Positions 26,160 through 39,700 are shown, numbered from the stretch's first letter. The stretch is DNA of 64,000 nucleotides from Neodontobutis hainanensis (GCA_024349245.1 JALDNG010000420.1:212154-276153); one strand, 5' to 3'. Made by a program: numbers and translations. The notes: generated by a model from the letters alone, not told the origin.

Positions 26160-29100
26160 ATTTTATTTATCTGCGCCTGAGAGAAAGTGATTCATTCATG
26201 TTATCTTATTCACGAAATATTGTCAGAGAGTACTTAACCATCTTCTTCCTCGTCACTTTTTCTTCATCGTCGTTTAATTGCGGAATATAATAAGAATCAT
26301 CTCAAAATCTTTTAAATTTAATTCCTAAAATTGATGAGATAACAGTTATTTTGATATTTTGAATCCAGCATTTAGGATACATAAACGAAAAAGTTTTCTG
26401 TTATTCATTTTTAATCATTTATCAAAGTTGATACAGATAAAGTCAAACAACGTTTATATAAAAACAAACAAAAGAAATGTCGGGAAATATAAAATATCTG
26501 TGACCTCAATAACACTTTGAAGATAATTTTAGATTTTTTTAAAACTATATGATAAATGTAATATCGTATCTATAATGCCTCCGATTTTTAATGAGTATAA
26601 ACGAATATATTTTTTCGCTTAAGCCTTTTATTATATTTTTAATGCCTTTTAATCTTTTTAAAGCCAGATGTGGTGTGACACGTCGCTTCTGTAATTGGAA
26701 TCGAATTTATGTTTCTGGTAATTTGTAGATTAATTTTTTTTTCCACGAGTGAATGTTTAAAGTATTCTTTTTTCACAACTTTTCATAAAGGCGATTCTTT
26801 TGCTAACATTAACTAAGGGTTTTATTTGCTGTAATTGGTCGGCCTTCCTTAATATTTTCAAAAAAAACGTTTATGATGTTTTATGAGATTTTTCTTGCAC
26901 TTAAAAGGAATTTATCACCCGGTTTCTAGATTTCAATGATGTCTTCTTAAGAGAATTTCGTGTCGAATATTGGTCTTTGAATTTTGTCGATTAAAAGTTC
27001 GAATGGGCTATACTTAGATAAGAAATGTTCAAAGAAACTATATAAAATCAAGATAAAATTAGAATTTAGGTCCCGTTTATTTTTATCAATCTGGATAGAA
27101 TATTTATATGATAGATTAGTTTATTAAAGTACTTTTTAGGCATTCAATTTGATTATGAGAGTGAGTCTCGCGTCTGAGCTTTATCTATATATTAGTTATT
27201 GCTATATTATTTTAAATATTAGACATATTTATTGTCTCCCTTGTTCTGCTCAAATCTTTTAAAGGTACACCGAGGCATGCAACGCTATGTTCCATAAATT
27301 TGTTTGCAGTTGATTCGGGCTTTCGGCTTTTTCTGAAATTGCTTCAGGTTTATCGGTAAATTAATCAATCTTAATAGTATATATTTGTTTCCTCGGTGAG
27401 TTTTCGAGATATAAAAAATCTAATTATAATTCCATTTATGCAGACTTGAGTATGGTAGGATGGGTAAAAGTTGGCATATTGGTGTCGTCTTATTGAGTTT
27501 TGTTCATAAAAAAATAATTCCGATGACTGAAAATCTACTTTGAATTATTGATACATATCTGGTCGGTAACTTTACTTTATATGATATGGGATGTTAATTG
27601 TTACCATAGTCAGCCAAGTAGTCGAGAGAGCTTCAAAATATTTTTTGTTTTTTCTTGGCAACTTAAGTCGTGTTTGATAATATTTTAAAGGCATATCTAA
27701 AGCTTGTGACCCCATCATCGTCAACATTATCGCTTACTTTGATTTAGCAGAGGGCGAAGAAGAAAAAATTTTTGAATGACATAATCATCGTGTTTATGTA
27801 AAGAGTATCTTTAATTGAGACAATAAAAGTGAGAAGGTTGTGGTCTATGAAGAGGAGGAAATCTCCAGTCTCTATGTAGAAGGAGAACTTCTTTAGAATT
27901 CTAATGTTGAGCTTACAGTTCCTATCTATTTTAGATATCTTTTTTGTGGTTGATTTTTACAGGCTAACAAATTGGTTTAACATCTTTGTTTTAGATAGAT
28001 ATGTTTTGAGTGCGTTCCTTGAAGCGTAAGATATTTACTACAGTTTCTTTTTTGATAAAATAATGAAATAAATGTTGAGAGGTATAAAATCCTTTCATCA
28101 AGTATATTTCGTCATTTATCTTCGGATTCAGATCAATTAACTGCACTCTTTTATAAGAGAGCTTATAATGTACAACTGCATGTTCAATTCCATTATCAAG
28201 ATATTTATCTCAAGTAGCAGCACTCTAAAGATAACTAAATGAGACTTTCTCGAATTAATATTGTCTTTTCGATTCGAGAACAGCTGTCAACTTATTAGGA
28301 ACTGTTGACGAACCATCGTATTGATCATGCAACCCAGTAAATTGATTGTGTTTGGCAGATTATCATTTTTAGGAAGTGATTTTTGCCCTCTTCGTCTACC
28401 TTGTTTAAAAAGATGTCAATATAATATATACAATATCTTACGTCATTGGAATAGGTTGAAATCTCCACATTATATTCATCGTCGAATCTAATCAACTTTG
28501 ATTTAAATCTATTGGACGCTGACACATCGCTGAAGCATACTGCATATCAAATTTTATTAGTTTAAACTCGTAAATACCCTATCAGTTTATAACACGTTTT
28601 TTGATTTTTCTTATTCTTTGGTTTTCTCATGTCAAGGATATCTTAAATTATATATGTTTTATATCTTTCCCATGCCGTAAACGCTGTTAAGCTCTTCGTA
28701 ATATATCCAAAACTGATAAGAGTTGTAGTTTTGACTGTAATATCTCAATTATTCTCAAATGTTTCTAATTTACCGGATTATTTTTGTCTTATCATTATAT
28801 CAATTTGCTGTAAGATTCATAGTAAATGCTCACTGGAATGCTATATTGTTTAGATTCACTTAAATTTCCATTTATCTGTATCTATCTCGTGTTCAACTTT
28901 GTTTTTTTGAACCATATATCCAATTTATTCCTTGAGAAGATTGCTTTTTAACTGTAAGCGTTTACTGTTCTTTCATGTAGTTTCTGTTGATTAAATAGAA
29001 GATTTTATAAATGCTAAACACTCACTCCATCAAAGATCTGAAACATATTCTAAAGTTTGTAAATATCGGTGACCGGTTTAGCCACGAGGAAGTCTCTACA

Positions 29101-30140
29101 AATTATTCAATCAATAAAAATGCTATTGATCACTTTAAACTTTGCTAACCTCTTCAAAAGAGAATAAGGAGTTTAATAATACATTTACAGTTATTTTTTG
29201 ATCATTTGTCCCTTAAGTTTATTTTTGACTACATTTGTGTTGATTTTCCTTTTTAACACCTCTGTGATTTGTATAGGACAACTGCAATCCACATAGTCTT
29301 TGAGTGTAAAGTCAACAAAAGATACATTAGATTAATCTTTTCTGCCAACATTGAAAAATGGACACGATATTTTTCAAAAAATATTTTTGATTAAAATATG
29401 TGTTTTCTTGTAAGTCTTAATTGAGATAATTTTCGCCAGCAAGGGTTCTTTCTCTTTGAATTCTTGCATATAAAGATGATTTTAACTCGTCTGCAATTTA
29501 GCTTATACTTGACTTTCTCTCGATATTAGTCTGTGAAAGTGTAAACATAAGCATTTACTGAAGAACGAGTTTCTTGGTTGGTTGAGTAACCCTTCAACTG
29601 CTTTCTTAGCTTGTTCAATGTTTTATTCAACAAAGCGTTTGTACTATGACCTAAATTAAATTGGTCTTAAATTCATTTTATTGACTCGCCTGAATAGTTA
29701 GCTGATATAGATGTCGTCTGCAAGAATCAACTAGTTTATGATATATGTTAATAAATTATTCCGAATCTTATTAATGATAACAATATTACTTTCCGTTCAT
29801 CTTAGGTCGCCCAAAGCCTGGTTTTTACAAATTTTCTTACAGTCTTAAAAACACTGTCGGCTTCTCAACTTAATGATAAAAATTTCAAAAATACGTCAGA
29901 GTCAAACATAGATGCCTCATTTTATTGAACTGTAGAACTAATCTGAATAGTTAAATTGAACTATCTTTCTTAATCTTCTTCATCATATCGTGTCTTCTGA
30001 GATTCGCGCATAGCTTGATTAATTAAGAATGAGTTTCAGAACTAACATATGACGGAAGATAACAATTTTAATTCATGAGTCATTCTGCGGCGTTCCTTTC
30101 ATATTAGCAGAGAATTCTTGAAGTATTTATTTGTATAAAT
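26160..30140 (-). mobile_element. Decayed Ty3/gypsy-like LTR retrotransposon 2
   Basis: Read on the minus strand from about 30.1 to 26.2 kb. A gag-like stretch at 29,420-29,491 (ELKSSLYARIQRERTLAG) is followed by RT, RNase H, integrase and a C-terminal acidic/basic tail. The integrase carries the 'ID.FTxxPEAI' signature, so this is a different lineage from element 1. No LTRs, primer-binding site or target duplication could be recognised, so the ends are approximate. The element faces element 1 tail to tail with almost no room between them for two intact 3' LTRs. Confidence 0.68.
26206..28860 (-). pseudogene. pol relic of element 2 (RT, RNase H, integrase)
   Basis: Minus-strand motifs in order. 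At 28,800-28,851 KQYSIPVSIYYESYSKLI is the RT entry ('YrIP...E'). At 28,671-28,712 FWIYYEELNSVYGM matches 'CVDYRELNSVT'. At 28,495-28,551 FDMQYASAMCQRPIDL matches 'FGLxNAxATFQRxMD'. The block 28,325-28,525 contains YYIDIFLNKVDEE, the catalytic 'YxDD' box with one Asp missing. At 28,081-28,200 GIEHAVVHYKLS matches RNase H 'EHPVxYxSR.L'. At 27,301-27,434 DFLYLENSPR, IYTIKID, a stop and FTDKPEAIS match the integrase core. At 26,950-27,012 YSPFELLIDKIQRPIFD matches 'SPFELLYGRxPRxP'. The tail at 26,206-26,298 (YYIPQLNDDEEKVTRKK) ends at TAA. Frequent stops and shifts show a long-dead copy. Confidence 0.68.
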
Positions 30141-33100
30141 GTGTTCGCTTAACGATTGGCTTTTAAAAATCTGACACTCAGAACAAATGTGATAAATCTA
30201 ATAATTGAAAAGAACAGTTACAAGTTTTCCAAAATATGGTTATTAAAGCGTTTTTTACATTTATGTAACAAAGGTCATAAAGATTATCATATATACTATT
30301 CTGTTAATTTTATCCATTTGAATTTCTCCAGAGCATGTGCCAAACTAAAATTTATAAAATTTTAGGAAATTTGAATCAACAAATATTTATTCATTTTCTA
30401 CATTTTTACAAATGTTTGTCATCTTCTTACTAGTCTAGTAATAAAGATTATATCCTTTTCTTGATATTTTATTTTTAGCGTTGAATTTTTATATTGGTAT
30501 GTAAAATTAAAAAATTCAAATACGGATCTTACAACTCAATTCTAATTGGTTTTTATGATGTTATTTTTGAATTAATTTTTTTAACTTTTTTTGTTGTTTT
30601 TCACCAGAATAAAATATAAAATTAAATAGAAAGTCATGTCTTGGTATACTTAACATTTTGACATCTTTTTATTTTTATGTATGGTGTATTTTAATCATAA
30701 AATAGTAAAATAAATTTAATGCTAATTTTAAGGGGAATTTACAGATTTCTAAGAGGTTTAGTTTTAATACTAATGAATGATTAGTTGTCGTCCACAACAC
30801 TGTTAATCTGAAAAATTTTAATTTTTAAATTTCAAAATATGATGGATACATTTTGACTAAATAGGACTTGTTTGTTTGACTTATGAATGTATTAGTTCAA
30901 ATATATATCTACTTTGAAACATTTTCGACGTGGAATGAGCCTAATTCTCAACAATCTGAATAGTCTGTTTTTTCGTTTTTTTCAATCATTTTATATAAGT
31001 TTAATTTTTGCTTGTAATAATCATAAATTGTGTATATTTATTTTAAAATTTTTCACTTTAACGTTTTTCGTAATTAGTATATTTCTCATACTGGGCTTTT
31101 TATCTAAATTATTAGGAATTCTTAAAATTTCACTCAAATTTGTAAAAATAAAAATTTCATTTTGTCTGTAACACTGATGTCTTTTAAATCATTCTCAGAT
31201 CATTATAATTAACTTTAAATAACTTTAAACTTATTTTATATACGTTTAAATTTCATACATTCAAATGAGGATTTCTATAGATCTTATATCGGCGGTGACT
31301 CAATTTTGTAAATAAATTTCAAGATAAGCGCAACGTGTTAAATAAATATAAATTTAAAAATACAAGCCATTCTGAATCATCGACAAAATTTCTTCAAAAT
31401 TTATAAACTAATAGAAATTAACCTGAGGTTGAGTGTAAAATTTACTTTCAACTTTTCATGAATTTTGACATGAAAATTAGCTCTACGAATCAGTGATTAG
31501 TATTTAACTTAAATGTTTTTCATTCATCTATTCTTAATTTTGTTACGATTTTACGTGGAAAAAAATAGAATGTAAAATTCTTGTATGATAATGGCGGAGC
31601 AATTTTCTATATTTAAAATTCTCATCTTGGCTTTAGGATTTATATATGCATGAAATATGTATGTTTTCTTTAATTTTCAAGTTTATAGTGTCAAAGACAC
31701 GTTTTTTATCAGTAAGAAATAATCTTTTCAAGGTTATCTGATTCATTGATTTTATTAAATTCTACATGCATTTTTACTGTGAGTAGATTTAACTTTAGCT
31801 ATGCATTTTGAAATATTTGTTCAAGATTGCTTTTTTAATAGTACTCACCACCATAATTATTTTTAACTTACAATTAAATATTTTCAAAAGAAAATTAAAT
31901 AAAAAAACCTACATATATTGGTTTAAAGTGATTTTTTGTGTTTATGAATTAAAGTTTCATTATTTTTTAATAAAATTATCATTATATAGCAAAATGAAAT
32001 GTATGAATTTACTTCATATAATGTATGATTGATTCTTTAAAATTAATTCTTAATATTTCTTTCAATATTTTAAAAAATGTGTTCAAATTTAAACAGCTTT
32101 GAAATGATTAGAAAAATTCATTTTTTTACATTATAGTTGAGAGATTTATTAACTTAAAAAGTCCATTCCCCCCCAATCTTAAGATCGTTTATTGTAAGAT
32201 TTTAAAATTCATATTACATTTAATTATAAAAAAAAGATTGTTATCAAGAAATTTTGGCATACCTTCCTTCAATTCAATTGATATTTTTTTAATCGACATA
32301 ATATGTTTGTTTTGGATCATTTATTCCATTTATGATTATAATTTAGAAGTATGTTATCGAATTTAGACATTCATGACATTTTATAACACTTTTTATAACT
32401 AGAAATAATGAAAATTTTTATTTCTATTCAAATTTCATTTTTTACAGTCTGTTTTTTATTTTGACAAATACCAAAAATCAGATGATAATAATTGACAAAA
32501 CACAATTAATATATGTATTAAGTTTATGAGAATCTATTTGGTCCAAAATAGGTTAATAAGTCATTCGAAGAATTTAAAACAGGTTGAGTTAAAACATTAA
32601 TTTTTAATCAACCCAAAATCCGATCTTTTCATAAAAATATAACACGAAAGTTTTCGTTTATCTTCTTTTTTAAATGAATAATTTTTAGAGTTTAAAAATA
32701 GTTGACTAAATTCATTTAATCTTTTAAACAGAACGTCATTACCATGTTACCCGTCACATATTTCAAACAAAACAAGTTGTGTTTCGTCTCAGATTATTGG
32801 GTTTAACTCAGCATTTTTATTAATTTAACAATCATATATTATTACCTCCATGAATGATATTTTTCCAAAATATGGAAATAATCTGAGCCCAGATGACGTT
32901 TTTGAAATATGTGTGTGAAATTTATCACATAGATAATGGGTTTGATAAAATTTATGCACATCATATAAAGTTAAATTAGTTTTAATACAAATTTATGTTA
33001 CCTAATGTCGGAATATTCAATATTAAAAAGTTATAAATTTCTGATAAGCTTCATAAAATATTTTTTGATGATAGTTATTTTAATTCTTCAAAGTATATGA

Positions 33101-35059
33101 AAAATGTTTTATTTATTGATGATAAAAACCATTTTGAGAACTATTTCTAACGTTATGAGAATTTAAAATATAACGCGAAATCTACAAAATGTATATTTTT
33201 AATCCGATTATTATAAGAGCAATTAATCCAGCTCATTTTCAAATAAATTTTAAGATTTTATATCATGATTTAAATCAGTTTATAAATCTTCTGGGTTTAT
33301 TGATTTAACCATTATATTTAAAATTACTACAAAATTTCATGATACAAAACTTCAAAATACCCTTTTTGATGTTAAACATTAAAATTTGATTGAATAGTTT
33401 TATTATCATGAAATTATAATGTAGTTGTTTCATTGCATTTGATCTTTTGACATTTTAGGATGACCGTTTATTTAATTGAGCCTAATAAAGAATTTATCAA
33501 TCGTACATCAAACAAAAATTTATTTATAATTTATTAAGAAATTAATTTTTGAATTTAAGATATAAAGGTAAATATGATACAAATGTATCCGATTATCTCT
33601 ACCAATTTGATTTTTGAATGTCAGATAAATTATAACGGGAGTAAAGTTGTGTATTTTGTTTCTTTACGAATCTTAATATTTTCATAGATTTAATCGCGAT
33701 AAATTAACCCATTTCTGAAACAAATGATGATTTAAGTCACATAATTCCTCGTTTAAAAAGATAAATTTTTAATTATGATATTAATCGATATAAATATTTA
33801 AAAACTATAATAAGAGATAAATTGTTCATACTTTTGTTATTTAAATGTATGAAAGAGCATGTTTAACTTTCTACATTTTATGAGAGACAACATATTTCAA
33901 CTTGAGTGTTTTGTTTTTTATACTTTACCATAAATTTGGTATTTACAACGATGATTTTAAAAAATTAAAAAAACATTGAAAAAGAAAAATGATTTTTGTA
34001 TATCTCTTTAAAAGATTATTAAAAGTCAAAATTTTTACTTTTTATTCCCACAATTAATTTATGGATAATTTATATTCGTAAATTATTTTTATTCATTCTT
34101 AAAACGGGGAACAATTTAAAAAGAATGAAAAAATAACTTATATAATATGAATCGTGCAGATTTGGTCAAAAATTATAATATTTAATACATTTTGATAATT
34201 TTTATGTTTCAATGAAAACTTTGTAAAATTTCTTACACATCCACTAAAGATTATTTTTTAACATAAGAATAACAAATATATTCTAGAATTGGTAAAGTAC
34301 TAATAAATATCAATAAGGCTATTTAAAATTTTTTATACTCAAACAAAAAAATAGCTTTGTAATATGACAATATTAACATCATTTTTGATTCAATATCTAG
34401 GAGTGTTTTACCAATTTATCATTCTTTAGATTAAAATTAAAACGCGCATGTTTGTTTTTAAATAGAATGCTTTAAAGCAGAATTATACTTATCTGACATA
34501 ATTAATATGTTATGTTAAGTTTTAATTTTTTTATACATCCTATAAAACTTCATTGTTTGAAAAAGAAGAATATTTCTAGAATTTTAATAACTGTTTAAAT
34601 TCTAAAAATATCGTTTTATATTTGTTAATATCAAAAAAAATAACTAATTGGAAGCAAAGTGTAATTTAAATTTTGTTAAGATCCTAGTTTTGAATAAATC
34701 AACTTGTAAAAAGATATAGTTAATTAAGATATCCTTAAATGTAAAAAAGTTAGTTCAAATTATTCTTTCATATGAAAAAATTTTGTTAAAATACCAAATA
34801 AAAGAAATTTACATTTTTTGATTGGCGGGCCTATGTATGAATAGTTTTTATTTAATTTTGTTTCATGATAAATAAAAGAATCAAAATTAGGAAAACTTTT
34901 AATATTATCTTATAATAAGGGAATGAAATTTGTATCATTTGATAAGATCCTTAATACTTGTTAAATCTCCCATATCATACAAAATGGTATAAAATACATT
35001 AGGATTAGAAATATTTCAACGAAGGGGATTAAATAGATTCTTTAAATAAACCTTGTACT
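30141..35059. other. AT-rich spacer, no confident gene
   Basis: AT-rich throughout. An open frame at 30,935-31,171 (plus) encodes a strongly hydrophobic stretch with two possible membrane segments. Its codons are those expected of T-rich DNA and no splice partners or start context support it. The first few hundred bases may include the 5' LTR of element 2, which I could not delimit. Confidence 0.45.
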
Positions 35060-36300
35060 ATGAACAATTCATTTAGCTTATCAGATAACTTTACTAAATT
35101 AATTTACATTGGTGAAGGCTCATATGGAATAGTTATGTATAATTTTTTTAATTAAATTCAGAAGTGCCTTTGACGTATGTCATAATCATTATGTTGCAAT
35201 TAAAAAGATGATTCCATTTAAACATTATATACATTCTTTAAGAGCTCTGAGAGAAATAAAATTTCTATGTAATTTTGCTCATGAAAATGTATATTTCTTA
35301 TTCTATCAAGATTATAAAACTATATGATATTATTTTGAACAAAAAAGTTAATCAAAAATTAAATGATTTATACCTAGTGTTCGAAAAAATGGAAACAGAT
35401 CTATCCAAGGTTTTGAAACAATTATACCTTGAATCTGATTATATTTGTTATTTCACCTATCAATTGTTGAGGGGTTTGAAATATCTTCACTCTGCAAATA
35501 TCGCGCATCGTGACTTGAAGCCGAGTAACATATTAATAAACTCTGATTGCGATTTAAAGGTATTTTTTTAAAAGAACAGATATGTGATTTCGGAATGGCT
35601 CGTGTTTCATTGCCTTTTAATGTGGATTGGGCTATCATGACTGAGTACGTAGGAACTAGATGGTATAGAGCCCCTGAAATAATGATTAATTCAAAATGCT
35701 ATGATCTTGCGATAGATATTTGGAGCTTTGGGTGTATATTGGGAGAGATGATCAGTGGTAAACCATTATTTCAAGGGCAGCATTGTTTTTTGACTTAAAT
35801 AATGATAGATATTCACCAATTAGAACTTATTCTTCGTTTCGTAGGATCTACATCTTGTGAAGAAATGAAATACATCCAAAATAAGAAAGTTATCTATATC
35901 ATTAAATAAGGCTCGTGATTTTCTAAATAAACAATGCAGATATAAAAAAGTTGATTATCTAAAAGTTTTTCCACGTGCGGGTTACAAAGGTTAAAATTAA
36001 ATAAAGTTTAAGAATTGGATTTACTTGATCGTTGTCTTACATTTAATCCCATACGACGTTACAGAGTGCAAGATTGTATCAGTCACCCTTATGTAGAGGA
36101 ATTTCACGATGAAATGGATGAGGTTAGACTCTTTGTTTACCAAGCCAATTTATAATAATGCGTATAAGATATTTGAGGATGTTCAAGAGCATATACCACA
36201 TGATATCGTTTGTCGTATGTAGATTAAACAAATAGAAATGATAAATTTTGAAATTGAACAATTTTTAAAAAAGACTAATTATCATGATATTTCAAGATGA
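35060..36300 (+). CDS. ERK-type mitogen-activated protein kinase
   Basis: A complete nine-exon gene of 353 residues (human ERK2 has 360). Exons: 35,060-35,136, 35,162-35,288, 35,311-35,559, 35,580-35,784, 35,809-35,888, 35,911-35,989, 36,013-36,122, 36,145-36,214 and 36,236-36,300 (TGA). Introns are 25, 22, 20, 24, 22, 23, 22 and 21 bases; their removal gives one uninterrupted frame. It phosphorylates Ser/Thr-Pro sites downstream of a MAPK kinase, in cytoplasm and nucleus. Visible motifs: glycine loop GEGSYGIV (18-25), catalytic Lys in VAIKK (Lys40), helix-C Glu in LREIK (Glu57), HRDLKPSN (134-141), DFG (154-156), activation loop TEY (172-174) followed by VGTRWYRAPE. The C-terminal acidic HDEMDE fits the ERK common docking site, and FEIEQF matches the final ERK helix. 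The TEY dipeptide places it with ERK rather than p38 (TGY) or JNK (TPY). DFGMARV, for the usual DFGLAR, is a mild oddity. The start is the first ATG before the kinase fold, with stops upstream. Confidence 0.93.
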
Positions 36301-36628
36301 TGTTGATTGTACATTCGAACGAATAATATAATTTATTTTTATGCTTTCACAATAATTTATTCACTTTTTTCTTCAAATTTATTATTTAAATACAGAATAT
36401 GTATTTTGATTAAGTTAGAATCCAATACCCTTTTATATAGACAGTATTGAGAGGATAATCAATAATTAAATTAAAATATGCTTTATTTTGCTGTAAATTC
36501 AAAATTTATCATTATTTGATCTTTATTTTTGATGATAAAAATATTTAAAGTCTTATAGGTATTTTGAAGATAGTATCTTCATTTACTTTTTGAAAACATC
36601 TTATTATATTCTGTTGAGAAAAGAAAAA
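36301..36628. other. 3' flank of the MAP kinase gene
   Basis: AT-rich sequence immediately after the kinase stop codon, presumably including its 3' untranslated region. No clear AATAAA close to the stop and no other feature was seen. Confidence 0.5.
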
Positions 36629-36765
36629 ATGCCTTCTACGATAAAATTAGATTTTTGTTTGGCTAGTACACACTATACGACACAAGACGATACAATGAAT
36701 CGTCTTTATTAGAGTACCAAATTTTAGACGCAGTGAACAGACAATACATTTCAGAATTACATTAA
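36629..36765 (+). CDS. Weak candidate two-exon small ORF
   Basis: This lies 328 bases after the kinase stop in a less AT-rich island (about 36,630-36,830). ATG 36,629 opens 24 codons (MPSTIKLDFCLASTHYTTQD...). A possible 26-base GT-AG intron (36,702-36,727) then carries a TAG in the unspliced frame, and splicing continues the frame for 12 more residues to TAA 36,763-36,765. The predicted product is 36 residues with no recognisable domain. Other plus frames in the island are also open in part, so an old mobile-element scrap such as a solo LTR is an alternative. Confidence 0.22.
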
Positions 36766-39700
36766 CGACTGTGAATACACGAAACCCTACTTAGTTTGAA
36801 ACCAGGATAGGTTTGAGTGATCGTACTCGAATAAATTAATTATTAACTATTAATATTTTTGACTAGTTTTTCTTTATAAGAAAGATAATATATGATGAAG
36901 CATCAAACATTTAAATTTTTCTAAAAGTGATAAAATAAATAACAAATCAGAGCAAATCGATTATGATAGTTGAACGTGATCATCTTGCAAATATGCACGA
37001 ATTTGTTGATAATTATAAAAATTATTTATTTTAAAAGTTGTTCAGTAAACATTGAAAGTTTAATTTAAGAAAATGATAATATTTTTAAAACTAGGAATTG
37101 CAATACATTAGATTGCCAAATTTAGGTAATGTTTATTTATATACATCAAACTAATTTATGAATTTTACCATTAAAACTATTTAAGTAAGAAAAAGAAAAA
37201 GTCACAGGAAGCAAACGAAAATTGGAATTATGGGAAAACAATTATTGCAAAAATACCAAAACATGCATTTATATCAACTTAAATTGTATATTTTAAAATT
37301 CTTTTCAATTTAAATTTTCATTGTTTGCAGCATTTTTGTTTAGTCTTTTCTTGAATTTTTTGCAGCTAACTTCAGAATTTTTTCAACATATACAAATCAA
37401 GGATATTGTCAATATTTTATTTATTTTGTTGTCGAATGAGGGTATATTTAGAAATTATCTTTCATTTACGAAATCAAATTATACTGATGATATTTTATTT
37501 ATTGATAATATTATTAATATCTCATGAGATAAATTCATTTCAACGTTCTTTACCAATTTTTTGTTTAACTTTTCTAAATGTTTAAAAAAATATTTATGAA
37601 ATATAAAAACACCAAATAGGAGTATATTAACTAAAATAGTGTTTTCTGTTCATTAATTGAATCTACCTTGAGAATTAAGGTAACATTTGTGTTAAATTAC
37701 CTCATAAAATATCATAAAGCATTAATATTCTTAAATTCGAAAATAAAGATGTTTATTATTTAATTTATCCAAATTTTACTTTTATAAAATTTATTTTATT
37801 TTACCTTAAAAAAAATTTATTGTTGTAATCTCAATTTACAATTTAATACTTCATAACAGAAAGTAAAACTATGATTTTACAACATAATTTATCGTTGTAA
37901 GAGTCAAATTCACACGAATCCTTTCAATTTAATGAAAAAAAACTCACATTCCACAATTTAAATGTTTTAATTCATAATTGAGAGTTTTTGTGATTATTCA
38001 TCCAGGTGTATATAAATCCCAGGGTGCATGAAAAAAATCTTGTGTAGTATCTTGTTAAATCAATTACGAACAAAATTTAGCAAGTATAACCCCAAAAATG
38101 AAGCAGATTTAAAGCTAGAAATACATATTTTATACCTATTTATTAAAATTTTCATTTTTATCACTATTTGGATTAGCAACCCATTTTAAATAATTTATTT
38201 ACTTTCAAGGATTTTAAATTAAAAAATTGTAAAAAAATTATGGGCAATCTTTTATTGGAAAAGTTATCACTAAAATATTTTAAATACGCAGCAATTAATA
38301 TATAATGACATTTTTTACCAATATACATTTTTTCAAAAACTTATCTGTTTTATAAAATTCAAAGATTATTAAATGAAACTTACCTCTCGAGAGTGATAAA
38401 ATTTTGATAGGATGATTGAATTTTAATCCAAATAAAATCTGTTTCGTTAACGGTTATGGTAAATTTTTGATATTATTTTAATTATATTATCTGTTAAATA
38501 TTTAAGTAATTTTATATAATTTCAAATCTAATAGAAACTTCAAAATATTCAATGTTATAAAACAGTAAAATTTATATTTGAAAAAAATTATCTTTATATT
38601 CATATACTACTATTATATTTATGATTTTAATGTTATATTTACAAATTTTTCAAATATTTATTTTATAATATTTCTCTTATGAATTTAGAGTTATGAACAT
38701 GATTTTATTTTAATAGATTAAGTACTCGATGATAATTAATAATCATATTATTGGTATATGTAACACACGTTAACTTGTGCCCTAGTATCGCAGAAAAATC
38801 TCAATTTTTATGTTTTTAATAAGTTTATGAAACTTTTAAATGTATATTGTTCGATTTTTTCTGAATTTCGGCGTTAAAAATTGTCTTTTATACACTATCC
38901 ATAAATAAATTTCAAAAAATAACATGAAAATTTTTTATCTTAGATATCGAATTCAAAATATAATTTTGAATTTTTGAAGAATCGATATTTAAGATATTAA
39001 TTGCTTCTAAAACGGATATATGGGAAATAGATACAAGAAACGTTCTGATGGATGATTAATAGTTAATTTATTGCGGTTTAAATAAATAAGAACTTTTTTA
39101 TGTTGATATGTTGTCAATATACATTCAAAATAATTATAAAAATAGGACATTATAACCGTCACGAAAAAAATTTGTGAATATTTTTTACTTTTATTCATAA
39201 GTAAAAATTTTTGAACTAAATTTTGAAAAAAGAAAAATTACAAATGAATTCACTTTTATAGTTTCAAAACATTCCACTATTTAAAACTTAAAAAAAATTA
39301 TATTTAATATATAAAATATTTTCAAAAGCTACATTAATTATGACTTTAGAAACATACTAATTCTTCTTTTCTAATTTTAAAGCCTCTGATTTTTCTATTT
39401 TATATTTATATTTAAATATTTAAAATGAATAAAAAATAAATAAAACGAAAGTGAAGATCAAATTTTTCACTCATCAGAGACTAAAATCTACCTAATTTTT
39501 GATACCATTAAATAATACAAACTCAACAAATTTTTTAAGTTATATGAATTGAACTATATGTAGATTTTTACTTGATATCTCATTTTCAATCTCGTGAAGT
39601 TGAAAACGAATTTGCTAAAAATTGGTCTTAATAATACTTTTTAATCTATATCGCCTAGGTTCAATGAAACTTAGCACAAATGCGACTATTGGGTATAAAA

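Noticed and set aside
30914..31171. Hydrophobic plus-strand ORF, possibly a membrane protein
   Set aside because: T-rich DNA encodes hydrophobic residues by default; no splice partners, start context or composition change support it.
31808..32032. Plus-strand open frame of 74 codons
   Set aside because: Needs a non-ATG start and has the composition of random AT-rich sequence.
35453..35638. Open frame on the minus strand within the kinase gene
   Set aside because: Antisense shadow of the conserved kinase exons; no independent motif.
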